Positions 33,623 to 42,911 of a DNA stretch of 64,000 nucleotides are shown here, in pieces. The stretch covers positions 186,001 to 250,000 of the forward strand of contig CAXXSC010000008.1 in the NCBI GenBank assembly GCA_963668435.2. The letters are read 5' to 3'. The number at the start of each line of letters is the position of its first letter. The first letter of the stretch is position 1. The notes beneath the pieces were generated by a model that ran no database searches, was not told where the DNA came from, and worked only from the letters and a program-made list of their open reading frames with translations. Position numbers and translations under genes: made by a program. This stretch comes from G963668435 sp963668435. GTDB taxonomy: Bacteria > Latescibacterota > Latescibacteria > Latescibacterales > Latescibacteraceae.

Positions 33623-35062
33623 ATGCAGGGGAAAAGAGTTAATCTCACAAAGGTTTTCTTTGAAAAAGTCATGAAATACGGGGTCAGCTCGTTCGTTTTC
33701 GTGATCGCACTCGGTCTCGGTCTGATCATCGTAAACTATATTATTGCGGTAAAAGCTCCTGATTTCGACATTACACGACACAGGATCAATACGCTTTCTA
33801 CTGAAACGAAGACTCTTCTCGAGGATATAGATTATACGATAGAAATAAAGGCATTTTATCCCCGGGGGACTGAACAGAGAATAAGAAGTATCTTCGACAA
33901 ATATCAGGCAATCAACAAAAACCTGAATGTTGAATATATCGACCCCATAAAAAATCCGCTGATTGCGGAACAATATGACGTTTCATTACCTCAGACTATC
34001 ATTTTTGAATCACCTGGTAAACAGACCAGTCTCAATCCTCCTCCACGCGGACGCCGTCATGAGGAACGTGATATAACAATCGCTATTTACCGCCTTTTTA
34101 CGGATGAGACAAGAACGGCATATTTCACAACCGGGCACGGTGAACTCAATCTTGAAAACACAAAACAGGATGGCATCAACACCATCAGGGATCGCCTTAT
34201 CGAGCAGAATTACATTGTGACACCAATCAACATTCTCGAGGAAGGTGAAGTCCCTGAAGACTGTTCCGTTCTCATCGTTGCCGGTCCCCGTGTTCCATTT
34301 ACCGATATCGAAAAAGAAGTTGTAGAAGATTTTCTTGTCGATAAACACGGCAACCTCTTTCTACTTCATGTGCCAGGGATAGAAACAAATCTCGAAGATA
34401 TTCTTTATGATTATGGTGTTGAATTCGGCAACGATTACGTTTACGAAACTTCGAGCCGCCTGACAACTGATCAGTTCGGACCGACTGCACCGCTCTGTGT
34501 TGCACAGGATTCATCAGATGTAACAGGATCCCTTCCCTATAAGAATGTGATTATGCCCTATGTCAGAAGTGTCAATATCGGTTTCCTCGAAGAGCATATC
34601 AAAGTTACAAAACTGCTTAAAACCGGAGACGGGAGTTGGGGCGAAACTGATATAACATCAGCTAAAAGGGCACGGACAAACCAGCGCCCAACACGTGATG
34701 ACAACGAGAAAAAGGGACCGCTTACAGTCGCAATGCTTTCTGAACGTGAGTTCCCGCTTCCCGACTCACTTCTTGCACAAGGTGTACCTTTGCCAAAAGC
34801 CCGAATGGCATTTTACGGAAGTGCCAGCTGTATAATGAACTCTTTCGTTATTTCTTTTCCGGCTAATTTGAATTTTTTCCTTAATACCGTTAACTGGATT
34901 ACAAGAAATGAGAAAATTATTGAAATAACGCCAAATATTCGCGGGTTCACCCCCATAGAACTCCGGCAGTCACAGCGAAAGCTGCTCAGATGGCTGACAC
35001 TGTTCATTCTGCCGTTTACCATTCTGGCTATCGGTTTTGTTATCTGGTTCAGAAGACGCTAA
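33623..35062 (+). CDS. GldG-like ABC-associated membrane protein
   Basis: 479 residues with an N-terminal membrane helix (about 15-40), a large periplasmic-side domain of the GldG type (ITRHRINTLSTETKTLL, then FDKYQAINKNLNVEYIDP, later LFLLHVPGI) and a C-terminal membrane helix (FILPFTILAIGFVIW). This plan is shared by GldG and the auxiliary proteins of related ABC-2 systems. It overlaps the frame of the next gene only because that frame extends upstream; the real DUF4340 start is at 35076. Expected to work with the preceding ATPase and permease. Confidence 0.88.
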   Translation: MQGKRVNLTKVFFEKVMKYGVSSFVFVIALGLGLIIVNYIIAVKAPDFDITRHRINTLSTETKTLLEDIDYTIEIKAFYPRGTEQRIRSIFDKYQAINKNLNVEYIDPIKNPLIAEQYDVSLPQTIIFESPGKQTSLNPPPRGRRHEERDITIAIYRLFTDETRTAYFTTGHGELNLENTKQDGINTIRDRLIEQNYIVTPINILEEGEVPEDCSVLIVAGPRVPFTDIEKEVVEDFLVDKHGNLFLLHVPGIETNLEDILYDYGVEFGNDYVYETSSRLTTDQFGPTAPLCVAQDSSDVTGSLPYKNVIMPYVRSVNIGFLEEHIKVTKLLKTGDGSWGETDITSAKRARTNQRPTRDDNEKKGPLTVAMLSEREFPLPDSLLAQGVPLPKARMAFYGSASCIMNSFVISFPANLNFFLNTVNWITRNEKIIEITPNIRGFTPIELRQSQRKLLRWLTLFILPFTILAIGFVIWFRRR

Positions 35063-35075
35063 ATGGAGAATTATA

Positions 35076-36455
35076 ATGAAAATTGTCAAATCACTGGTAA
35101 CATTAATTGCTGTCATTGCCATCGGCATCCTTGCATATTTTTTCGTTTACAAAGCAGAGCAGGATAGAAAAACCCGTGAAATTGAAGCACGGCGTCTTAT
35201 TCGTTTCGATCTCGACCAGATAGTCAAGTTCACGCTTGTCCGTCCTGACTCATCTGTTTATTTCGAACGTGGTCTCGGTAAAGTCTGGAACATCACTGAG
35301 CCTATCCAGAGTGAAGCTGACAAGGAACCTATCTATAATCTTTTCCTGTCTCTCGATTCGAGCGACATCCTTTACGAGGTTGAAAACAAACCGAAAGATC
35401 TTTCGGTCTATAAACTCGACAATCCGGAATACTATATGTCGATGGAATACATGTCGATGGATCCTGACACCCTTTACATCGGCGCATCAACACCAGACGA
35501 AACCATGACATATGTCCGTCTGGCCTCAGAAAACAGGGTGCTTGCGGTTAATAATCATGTCACAAACCTTATTACACGTCCTGCAATCTTTTACCGTTCG
35601 CGGTCAATGTTCAACGTGCTACCGGACGATATCGTCGGTCTTGAGATCGACCGCAGGGATAACGATGAACCGATTGTACACCTTGTCCACAACGGCATAG
35701 AATGGATGATCAGCGAACCATACACATTACCCGTTGATAAGCGAAATCTCGACGAATTTCTCGTCGGTCTTTCCGAAACGCGGAAAAACACCCTTATCGC
35801 TGAAAAAGCCGACGATCTGAGTATTTACGGATTGGATAATCCGCAGGTTATCGTGACCGCTCATCTCAAGTACGGCATGAAAAGCAAAATTGTCCTCATC
35901 GGCAACAAATTGACCGAACGCGGCAGAACACATCTCTATTATGCAAAGGTCTTTGATCAGGATCTCATTTTCACCGTTGAAAAGAGTATTATCTCCGATT
36001 TGACTCGCAAGCTTGTCTGGTACATGGATAAACAGCCTCTCAGGTTCAATAGAAACGCTGTCAACAAGATCGAGGTTGTTACAACCCAAAGCCCGATCAC
36101 GTTCATGCGCGATGCCGGTAATACCTGGAGTGTCGTATCCCCTCTCGACAAGAATGTCGAACAGGAAACGATCAATGGTATTTACGCTGTCAGCCGTTTT
36201 ATTATTGCACATGATCTTTACAGATACGATCCGACTGAAGAGGATGTCAAGGAAACCGGATTGGACAAGCCGAATGTCACGATGCGGTTCTTTTCTGACG
36301 ATCAGCTGCTGGCCGAAATATATTTCGGAAAATCCTATACAACTTCTTCCGAAAACACCTATTTCAGGACCAGTGTCTCCCCTATTATCTATATCACACA
36401 CTCAAGTGTGAATGCCGCAATTAATACCATGTTGGAAGTCGTATTTGGTGGTTAA
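35076..36455 (+). CDS. DUF4340 protein
   Basis: 459 residues. A single membrane helix near the N-terminus (VTLIAVIAIGILAYFF), then two or three repeats of the DUF4340 domain in the exported part. Repeated cores include YKLDNPEYYM, YGLDNPQVIV and TGLDKPNVTM. DUF4340 proteins regularly follow GldG-type genes, so a periplasmic accessory role is inferred. ATG at 35076 follows GGAGAATTATA; the frame extends to 35037 without a site. Confidence 0.88.
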   Translation: MKIVKSLVTLIAVIAIGILAYFFVYKAEQDRKTREIEARRLIRFDLDQIVKFTLVRPDSSVYFERGLGKVWNITEPIQSEADKEPIYNLFLSLDSSDILYEVENKPKDLSVYKLDNPEYYMSMEYMSMDPDTLYIGASTPDETMTYVRLASENRVLAVNNHVTNLITRPAIFYRSRSMFNVLPDDIVGLEIDRRDNDEPIVHLVHNGIEWMISEPYTLPVDKRNLDEFLVGLSETRKNTLIAEKADDLSIYGLDNPQVIVTAHLKYGMKSKIVLIGNKLTERGRTHLYYAKVFDQDLIFTVEKSIISDLTRKLVWYMDKQPLRFNRNAVNKIEVVTTQSPITFMRDAGNTWSVVSPLDKNVEQETINGIYAVSRFIIAHDLYRYDPTEEDVKETGLDKPNVTMRFFSDDQLLAEIYFGKSYTTSSENTYFRTSVSPIIYITHSSVNAAINTMLEVVFGG

Positions 36456-36461
36456 TGAGTC

Positions 36462-37478
36462 ATGAGTTTCATTAGATCCTCTATCATATTGATTTTTCAG
36501 GTAATTATCTATGCGGGAGCGATTTCAGCCGCTCCCGCTTCTCCTGTTTCTATAAACCTCGAAGCACTCAATGCCGAACCTTCATTCGGTGATTCCCTTT
36601 CATTTATACTGACTGTTACCGCTCCCGAAGACTACCTTTTGTCCGAACCGGTGCTCGCTGGTGTCAAAGATGATAGTGAAATACTCAGCCACTGGCATAA
36701 TGAAAAGAAAACAGCTGATGGCACCATTGAGCGTCAGCTTGGAATCCTTACCTATGCAATCTCGCCCGATTCTCTTATCTTCGGGCCGGTTGTGATGAAA
36801 TATTACAGCGCAGATGGTGACTCGGGCATTGCTTCGTCGGAGACACTTAAACTTCCCGTCAAAAGCATGATTGCTAATCCACAACAACCATCTCCAGCAC
36901 TTCCTGACAGAGCACCGATGTCAATTCATCCATCCGGCATCCCTGTCTGGGCATGGATACTCATTATTATTGCACTTGCCTTGTTGGCATATTATCTGTT
37001 CAGGCGTCTCAGAAAAAAAAGCGGTAAAACAATCGAGCCGACACCTGTCATTGTCATCGACGAAATCGAAGAGTTTAAGAAAATAAAAGCGCAGAATCTT
37101 CCTGAACAGGGACAAACGAAAGAACATTATATCCTCATTTCAGATGCTATGCGCTCATTTCTCTACCGCACACTCTCTTTTGATGCGATTTACGAAACAT
37201 CGTACGAAATATTGCTGCAGCTCAGGAAACAACAGATTTCTGACGACGAATATCGCCAGATTAGTGACATCTTTTCTGAATCCGATATGGTTAAGTTTGC
37301 CAAATACACTCCTTCTCTCGATGAGGCCATGCGTGCTGTTGACAGAGCACTTATTCCTGTAAAATCCCTTCTCGAGAAAAAAAGAGCACGTGAAGCCGCC
37401 GTGGAAGCGAAACAGAAAGAATCCCTCGATAAAACCGCTATGCTGAAAACAGACGAAAAACCGGGAGGTAACGACTGA
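36462..37478 (+). CDS. Membrane protein of BatD/DUF4381-like type
   Basis: 338 residues: signal segment (SIILIFQVIIYAGAISA), a beta-type exported domain with SFGDSLSFILTV, a single membrane helix at about 162-185 (VWAWILIIIALALLAYY) followed by RRLRKK, then a cytosolic helical tail ending in a charged stretch. The layout is that of the protein found between DUF58 and BatA in Bat operons. It overlaps nothing and is followed one base later by batA. Confidence 0.7.
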   Translation: MSFIRSSIILIFQVIIYAGAISAAPASPVSINLEALNAEPSFGDSLSFILTVTAPEDYLLSEPVLAGVKDDSEILSHWHNEKKTADGTIERQLGILTYAISPDSLIFGPVVMKYYSADGDSGIASSETLKLPVKSMIANPQQPSPALPDRAPMSIHPSGIPVWAWILIIIALALLAYYLFRRLRKKSGKTIEPTPVIVIDEIEEFKKIKAQNLPEQGQTKEHYILISDAMRSFLYRTLSFDAIYETSYEILLQLRKQQISDDEYRQISDIFSESDMVKFAKYTPSLDEAMRAVDRALIPVKSLLEKKRAREAAVEAKQKESLDKTAMLKTDEKPGGND

Positions 37479-37479
37479 T

Positions 37480-38457
37480 ATGTTCCGGTTTGCAAATCCA
37501 TACTGGCTGATACTGCTTATTATACCTATTTGGTATTTCATTTCTCATTTTATGAAACGTAAATCCTCTGATCCAACGTTGCTTTTTTCGGATATTTCTA
37601 TTTTTAAGCGTATGAATCACGGAAGGGGCCGTTTAAAACGCATATTGTCGCTCTTTATTGTTGTCGAGGCCATCTCTTTCCTCATTATTGCCATGGCAAG
37701 GCCCCAGATGGGTCAATCTGTCCACGAAAGAAATGCGAAAGGCATTGACATCATTCTCGCTCTCGATATATCCTCGAGCATGGAGGCAATGGATTTCCAG
37801 CCCCTGACCCGCATCGAGGCAGCGAAAGAGGTGGTAAAGGATTTTGTCATGATGCGGAAAAGCGACCGTATCGGACTCATTGTCTTTGCCGCGCAGAGTT
37901 TTACTCTCTGCCCACTAACCCTTGACTATGATATCGTAGCTGAATTCCTCGAACGTGCCGACGAATCCCGCATCGAGGACGGTACTGCTATAGGTTCGGC
38001 AATTGCCACTTCGGTTAACCGTCTTCGGGAATCCGATGCAAAAAGCAAGGTCGTGATACTTCTGACCGATGGCATGAACAACCGTGGCTCAATCGATCCT
38101 TTAACCGCTGCCCGTATCGCAGAAACATTCGGAATCAGGATATATACGATCGGTGTCGGTTCTGAGGGACAGGCCCCTATCAGGATTGACGGTCGAACAG
38201 TCTATGCCGAAACCCACATTGACGAGGAAACACTCAGGGAAGTTTCGCGAATAACCGAGGGCGCGTATTACCGCGCAAAAGACACTCGGCAGCTTATGGG
38301 CATTTACGAGGAAATCGGCCGTCTCGAGACCTCGAAGATTAAATACCGCGAATGGGTCGAGTACGACGAGATGTATGCTGGAGTCATGCGTTTCGGTTTT
38401 CTTTTACTGATTCTCGGCCTCTTGCTGGACAAGACATTACTCAGACGTTTGCCGTAA
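37480..38457 (+). CDS. batA: Aerotolerance VWA protein BatA
   Basis: 325 residues. N-terminal membrane helices (about 7-25 and 55-75), a von Willebrand factor A domain with the metal site DISSSM (about 94-100), and a C-terminal helix (LRFGFLLLILGLLL-like). The MIDAS DxSxS residues and a TDGMN motif (about 190) are present. Bat proteins, with MoxR, contribute to aerotolerance in Bacteroides and to envelope stress tolerance elsewhere. GGGAGG precedes the ATG. The family is clear. Confidence 0.92.
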   Translation: MFRFANPYWLILLIIPIWYFISHFMKRKSSDPTLLFSDISIFKRMNHGRGRLKRILSLFIVVEAISFLIIAMARPQMGQSVHERNAKGIDIILALDISSSMEAMDFQPLTRIEAAKEVVKDFVMMRKSDRIGLIVFAAQSFTLCPLTLDYDIVAEFLERADESRIEDGTAIGSAIATSVNRLRESDAKSKVVILLTDGMNNRGSIDPLTAARIAETFGIRIYTIGVGSEGQAPIRIDGRTVYAETHIDEETLREVSRITEGAYYRAKDTRQLMGIYEEIGRLETSKIKYREWVEYDEMYAGVMRFGFLLLILGLLLDKTLLRRLP

Positions 38458-38503
38458 CAATTTTAGGTGACGGCTTTCTGTATTTGCAAGGAAATAAAGC
38501 TAT

Positions 38504-39550
38504 ATGGCATTCAATACACCCGAAGCATTCTGGCTCCTGTTCCTTCTTCCTGTTATCCTGGTAGCGGGAATGGGATTCGCGATTCTTATCCGCAGAGATC
38601 GCAGTCGTTTTGCTGAACAGGAACTTTTCAGCGTTCTCGCGCGTTCCAGAAGCGTAGTCAGAAAGAACGTAAGGCGTGTTTTATTCGCCATCGGGCTTGT
38701 ATTTCTCATTCTCGCGTTGACGGAACCCCGTTTCGGTATTAAAACTGAAATCGCCAGACAGCAGGGAGTCGATATTGTCATAGCCCTCGACACTTCGGCC
38801 TCAATGCTTGCAGAGGATGTCAAACCAAACAGGATGAGTCAGGCTAAATACGAGATCATGCGTCTCATCGACGAGCTTAAGGGCGATCGTATTGCTTTAC
38901 TCGCGTTTTCCGGTAAAGCGTTTGTGCAATGCCCCCTGACAAGTGATTATAGCGCGGCAAAAACCTTGCTGGATGCTATTGATGTCGGCATCATCCCTGA
39001 ACCGGGTACAAATATTGCAGAGGCACTGGACGGCTCAATGAAACTTCTGGCCAAAGGCTCTGAAGCCGGCAGTGAAAGCCAGCTTATCATCCTTTTTACC
39101 GATGGCGAGAACCTTTTCGGGAAACCTGAAAATCAGGCTCGTGCTGCCAGCGATCGTAACATAAGGGTTTTCACCATCGGCATAGGGACAACAGACGGTG
39201 AGATTATACCGATCCGCGATAACGAGGGCACGATAGAGAACTACAAGAAGGATAAAAGCGGTAATGTGGTCAAAACGGCCCTTGACGAGAAGAACCTTTT
39301 AAATATTGCCGAAATCACGAACGGTTCATATCTCAGAACCCGGAACGGCGAGGTCGACATTCAGGAGATTATCGATTATCTTGGCGGCATGCATAAAGCG
39401 GATATTCACGAACGCAAGGTATCTCGCCTGAAAGAAAGCTATCAGTTGCCTCTCAGCATATCCATTGTCTTTTTTCTTGCATGGATGCTTATCGGCGAAC
39501 GCCGTAGAAAAGCGATCGACTACCGTTTGAAAGAGGTCGGAAATAGATGA
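38504..39550 (+). CDS. batB: Aerotolerance VWA protein BatB
   Basis: 348 residues, paralogue of the preceding VWA protein. Two N-terminal membrane helices, then a VWA domain with MIDAS DTSASM (about 94-99) and FTDGEN (about 202). A C-terminal helix (SISIVFFLAWMLI) anchors it. Gene order batA-batB with the following TPR gene and batD is the standard Bat set. Its stop overlaps the batC start by four bases (ATGA), a sign of coupled translation. Confidence 0.92.
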   Translation: MAFNTPEAFWLLFLLPVILVAGMGFAILIRRDRSRFAEQELFSVLARSRSVVRKNVRRVLFAIGLVFLILALTEPRFGIKTEIARQQGVDIVIALDTSASMLAEDVKPNRMSQAKYEIMRLIDELKGDRIALLAFSGKAFVQCPLTSDYSAAKTLLDAIDVGIIPEPGTNIAEALDGSMKLLAKGSEAGSESQLIILFTDGENLFGKPENQARAASDRNIRVFTIGIGTTDGEIIPIRDNEGTIENYKKDKSGNVVKTALDEKNLLNIAEITNGSYLRTRNGEVDIQEIIDYLGGMHKADIHERKVSRLKESYQLPLSISIVFFLAWMLIGERRRKAIDYRLKEVGNR

Positions 39551-40338
39551 ATTTTGCTATTCGACACATTCTTGCCGCAATCTTCTTATTCCTTGCCTGC
39601 TTCAACAATGAGGTCTCGGCTGATAAAGCATACCGTCTGAACGAAAACGGTATCAAATCATACGAGAACAGAAAATTTGAGGAAAGTGAGGAATATTTCA
39701 CACAGGCTCTCGTTGACAAGCCCACCTCGCCAGACCTGAAATTCAATCTTGGCACGTCCCTCTCTGGACAGAAAAAGTTCGAAGAGGCTGTAAAGCAGCT
39801 CGAAAATGCTGCCGCGGAATTTTCCGACCCGAAGAAAAGCGCCGCTGCATATTTCAATGCCGGCAACAGTAATCTCGCTTCCGGAAATCTGGACAACGCT
39901 ATTGCCGACTACGTAAACGCCCTGAAACTCGATCAGAATTCTGAGGATATTCGTTATAATCTTGAATTTACCATACGAAAAAAGCAGCAGCAAGAACAAC
40001 AGCAACAACAAGATAAACAAGATGATAACGAGGACAAAAAGAACGACGAGGAAAACAAGGATAATCAGAAACAGCAGGACAGCGATAAAAACGAAGACGA
40101 AAATAAAGAACAGGAACAGAAGCAGGATCAGCAGGATAGCGAAACTCAAAACCAGAATGATGAGAACAGCCAGGACAGTCAGGATCAACAGTCACAGCAA
40201 CAGCAAAGTGAAGAACGTCAGATGACTCCTGAAGAAGCGAAACGTATTCTCGATGCACTCAGCGACGAGGAGAAAAAAGCTCTCTCACTGAAAAAGATGA
40301 AAATTCAAATGGAGATGAAACAGGGCGATGACTGGTAA
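39547..40338 (+). CDS. batC: TPR protein BatC-like, with a Gln/Asp-rich tail
   Basis: 263 residues. Signal-like N-terminus (AIRHILAAIFLFLACF), then tetratricopeptide units (FEESEEYFTQALVDKPTSP, SAAAYFNAGNSNLASGNLDNA). From about residue 143 to 225 the sequence is nearly all Gln, Asp, Glu, Lys and Asn, a disordered low-complexity stretch common in BatC proteins. It ends KMKIQMEMKQGDDW. Overlaps batB by four bases and batD by eleven. Confidence 0.88.
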   Translation: MNFAIRHILAAIFLFLACFNNEVSADKAYRLNENGIKSYENRKFEESEEYFTQALVDKPTSPDLKFNLGTSLSGQKKFEEAVKQLENAAAEFSDPKKSAAAYFNAGNSNLASGNLDNAIADYVNALKLDQNSEDIRYNLEFTIRKKQQQEQQQQQDKQDDNEDKKNDEENKDNQKQQDSDKNEDENKEQEQKQDQQDSETQNQNDENSQDSQDQQSQQQQSEERQMTPEEAKRILDALSDEEKKALSLKKMKIQMEMKQGDDW

Positions 40339-42127
40339 GTTTCTCAGATTAACGACGGCATTCATAGTATCGCTTCTCATTTTTTCAGCGACTGCATTCA
40401 GCCTTGATATCAAGCTCACGGTCAAAGCTGAACCAAAACGAGTACCGCTTAACGAGGCCGTACTTCTCACCATATCTGCCTCGGGCTCGGATTCGCAACG
40501 CGCAGGTATACCTACTCTTGAGGATAATGATGCTTTCGTCGCGGATTATGCCGGTCAAAATACTAAAGTTTCTTTATATAATAACCAGATGACATCCATT
40601 ATAGCATGGAATTATCGTCTGTGGCCCAAACGTCCCGGCACATTCACTGTCGGCAAGGCCTCGATTCGTGTTGCCGGTCAGACAATGAAGACAACTGGCG
40701 TTAAAATAGAGGTTGTCGGAGCACAGTCAAACGCTCAACCACGGAACCGTCAGGCGCCGGGAACAAATAACCAGTCCAAAAATCAACAGCAACAGGATCT
40801 TTCGCGGGGCAACGGCATATTCATACGCTCTTTTGTCGACAATGAAACGCCCTATGTCGGTCAGCAGGTCACACATTCTTTCGAGCTGTACAGCGGTATT
40901 TCCCTTCTCGATGATGGTGAGTATTCTCCACCAACAACAACGGGTTTCTGGTCAGTGAAACTCCCGCAGGTCCAAGGTGAAAATAAAATAATAAATGGAA
41001 ATATATACCGCTACAATGCGGTGAAAACGGCCCTTTTCCCTACGACGGCAGGTGAGTTGACAATCGGTGAGTCACGATATTCATATGTAGCCGGAAGTCT
41101 TTTCTCTTCTCTGAGACGGCGCATGCTCATTGCAAACCCCATACAGCTGAGTGTCAGGCCTTTACCCCAAAAGGGAAAACCGGAATCTTTCAGTGGTGTT
41201 GTCGGCGATTATACTATTTCCGCCTCGCCAAACACACGTAAACTTGCTGTCGGCGATGTAGTGACAATCAAGGTGACTGTTGCCGGAATCGGTAATCTTG
41301 ACCTGATAACAGACATTATCAAACCAGACTTTTCCGCTTTCAGGACCTATGACCCGAAAGTTGCGGAATCACTGGGCAATTCCGGTTTCGTTGTCGGCGG
41401 CGCCAAGTCTTGGGATTTCGTCATAAGCCCGAAAAAAGAAGGTGAAATCACCATCTCCCCCTTCGCTCTCTCCTTTTTCGACCCAAAAAAGGAAGAGTAC
41501 AGAACCGTTTCCACAGATCCTATCACCCTTTCCGTTTCACCGGGCAGCGCAACAGAAAGTTCGCAGGATCCAATCGCTTCACAACGCGGCATCGAAAACC
41601 TTGCTTCCGACATCCGTTTTATCAAGGCAGACAAGCTGGCACTGGAAAACAGTTCGAGAACAATATACGGCAACCACCTCTTCTATCTGCTCTACATCCT
41701 GCCGACAATCGCATTTGCCGCGTCTATCGTCCTTAAACGCCGTCGGGACATGATAGAACGTGACAGTGGACTCAAGCGACGGCTGTATGCATGGAAAACA
41801 GCGGAAAAGCATCTCAAGAACGCGGAAGCTCACCTTGCGGCAGAAGAAACCGAACAATTCTGCGGAGAATTAAGTGAGGCGGCAATCGGGTTTATCAGCG
41901 ACACATTCAATATCGAACGCGCGTCACTTACACTGGGAGGACTTCCCGTTATTCTTTCTTCGCACGGAATCAGTCAGGACATCTCCGAAAAGCTCGGCAA
42001 AAATCTGGAACTCTGTGATTTCATCCGTTTTTCATCGAATTATCAGGGAGAGAATGTACAGCAGGCATTGCTGGAGGAAATTCGCGACACCCTGAAAACA
42101 ATTAACGGGATGAGGAAGGAGGGATGA
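40328..42127 (+). CDS. batD: Aerotolerance protein BatD
   Basis: 599 residues, exported: signal peptide (LTTAFIVSLLIFSATAFS), a series of beta-sandwich repeats of the BatD/oxygen-tolerance type (VPLNEAVLLTISASGSD, TPYVGQQVTHSFELYS, LAVGDVVTIKVTVAG), a membrane helix near 455-475 (LFYLLYILPTIAFAASIVL), and a cytosolic helical tail. It starts within batC and ends overlapping batE by four bases, so batC, batD and batE are translationally coupled. Confidence 0.92.
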   Translation: MTGKFLRLTTAFIVSLLIFSATAFSLDIKLTVKAEPKRVPLNEAVLLTISASGSDSQRAGIPTLEDNDAFVADYAGQNTKVSLYNNQMTSIIAWNYRLWPKRPGTFTVGKASIRVAGQTMKTTGVKIEVVGAQSNAQPRNRQAPGTNNQSKNQQQQDLSRGNGIFIRSFVDNETPYVGQQVTHSFELYSGISLLDDGEYSPPTTTGFWSVKLPQVQGENKIINGNIYRYNAVKTALFPTTAGELTIGESRYSYVAGSLFSSLRRRMLIANPIQLSVRPLPQKGKPESFSGVVGDYTISASPNTRKLAVGDVVTIKVTVAGIGNLDLITDIIKPDFSAFRTYDPKVAESLGNSGFVVGGAKSWDFVISPKKEGEITISPFALSFFDPKKEEYRTVSTDPITLSVSPGSATESSQDPIASQRGIENLASDIRFIKADKLALENSSRTIYGNHLFYLLYILPTIAFAASIVLKRRRDMIERDSGLKRRLYAWKTAEKHLKNAEAHLAAEETEQFCGELSEAAIGFISDTFNIERASLTLGGLPVILSSHGISQDISEKLGKNLELCDFIRFSSNYQGENVQQALLEEIRDTLKTINGMRKEG

Positions 42128-42900
42128 AAATGATTAAACTTTTGAAAGCGTTCACATTCTTTGCAGTATTAATCGGTGTTACATCAACCGCTTTGACAAA
42201 TGAACAGAACGAAGCCGCGTCACGTTACAATAAAGCTGGAGGTCTTTACAGGAACGGGGATTTCATACAAGCTCTCGAGATATATGAAGACCTTATCGGA
42301 CGAGACTATCGCGATCCCGATCTTTTCTATAATGCCTCAAACGCAGCGTACAGAAACAAACAGATCGGAAAGGCTATCCTCTATCTGGAAAAAGCCCGTC
42401 GTATGGCCCCTTCGGATGAGGATATTCGGGCAAATCTCACGTTTCTGAATAGTGTCAAAATCGACAAGGAAACTACGGACAACAATCCGGTTACAGCATT
42501 TATTGTATCAAGTTACGAGCGTTTTAACAGAAACGCGGCAGCATTGTGGTCTGGATTGTTCTTCTTAATAGGAATGGAATTCTTCACAGCGTTTCTGTTC
42601 GTACGGGATATGAAACGTATGGTGTTCCTTACGGTGGGTATTGCCGCTGTTTTCCTGAGTACCGTCTCAACGGTTGTGCTGATCGAGAAAAGCTACCGGG
42701 CGGGCACAGTGGCCGAGGCCGTTATCATGGATGATGAAGTGCTTGCGTATTCCGGCCCTGGTGTGGACAACACGCACATTTTCACCATCCATGAAGGCAC
42801 TAAAGTAACTGTAGAACGCAACCAGAACAAATGGAGTCTTATTCGCCTTAAGAGCGGTTCCGGCGGCTGGGTACAAACAAAAAGTATATCTGCCATCTGA
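42124..42900 (+). CDS. batE: BatE-like TPR and SH3 protein
   Basis: 258 residues: signal-like N-terminus, two tetratricopeptide units (GGLYRNGDFIQALEIYEDL, NAAYRNKQIGKAILYLEKA), two membrane helices (about 135-155 and 163-180), and a C-terminal SH3-like domain (SGPGVDNTHIFTIHEGTKVTVE, SGSGGWVQTKSI). This is the usual BatE plan. It is the last gene of the plus cluster and faces the Spy-like gene 11 bases away; no T-rich terminator is visible in that gap. Confidence 0.88.
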   Translation: MKMIKLLKAFTFFAVLIGVTSTALTNEQNEAASRYNKAGGLYRNGDFIQALEIYEDLIGRDYRDPDLFYNASNAAYRNKQIGKAILYLEKARRMAPSDEDIRANLTFLNSVKIDKETTDNNPVTAFIVSSYERFNRNAAALWSGLFFLIGMEFFTAFLFVRDMKRMVFLTVGIAAVFLSTVSTVVLIEKSYRAGTVAEAVIMDDEVLAYSGPGVDNTHIFTIHEGTKVTVERNQNKWSLIRLKSGSGGWVQTKSISAI

Positions 42901-42911
42901 AAACTGCCAGG

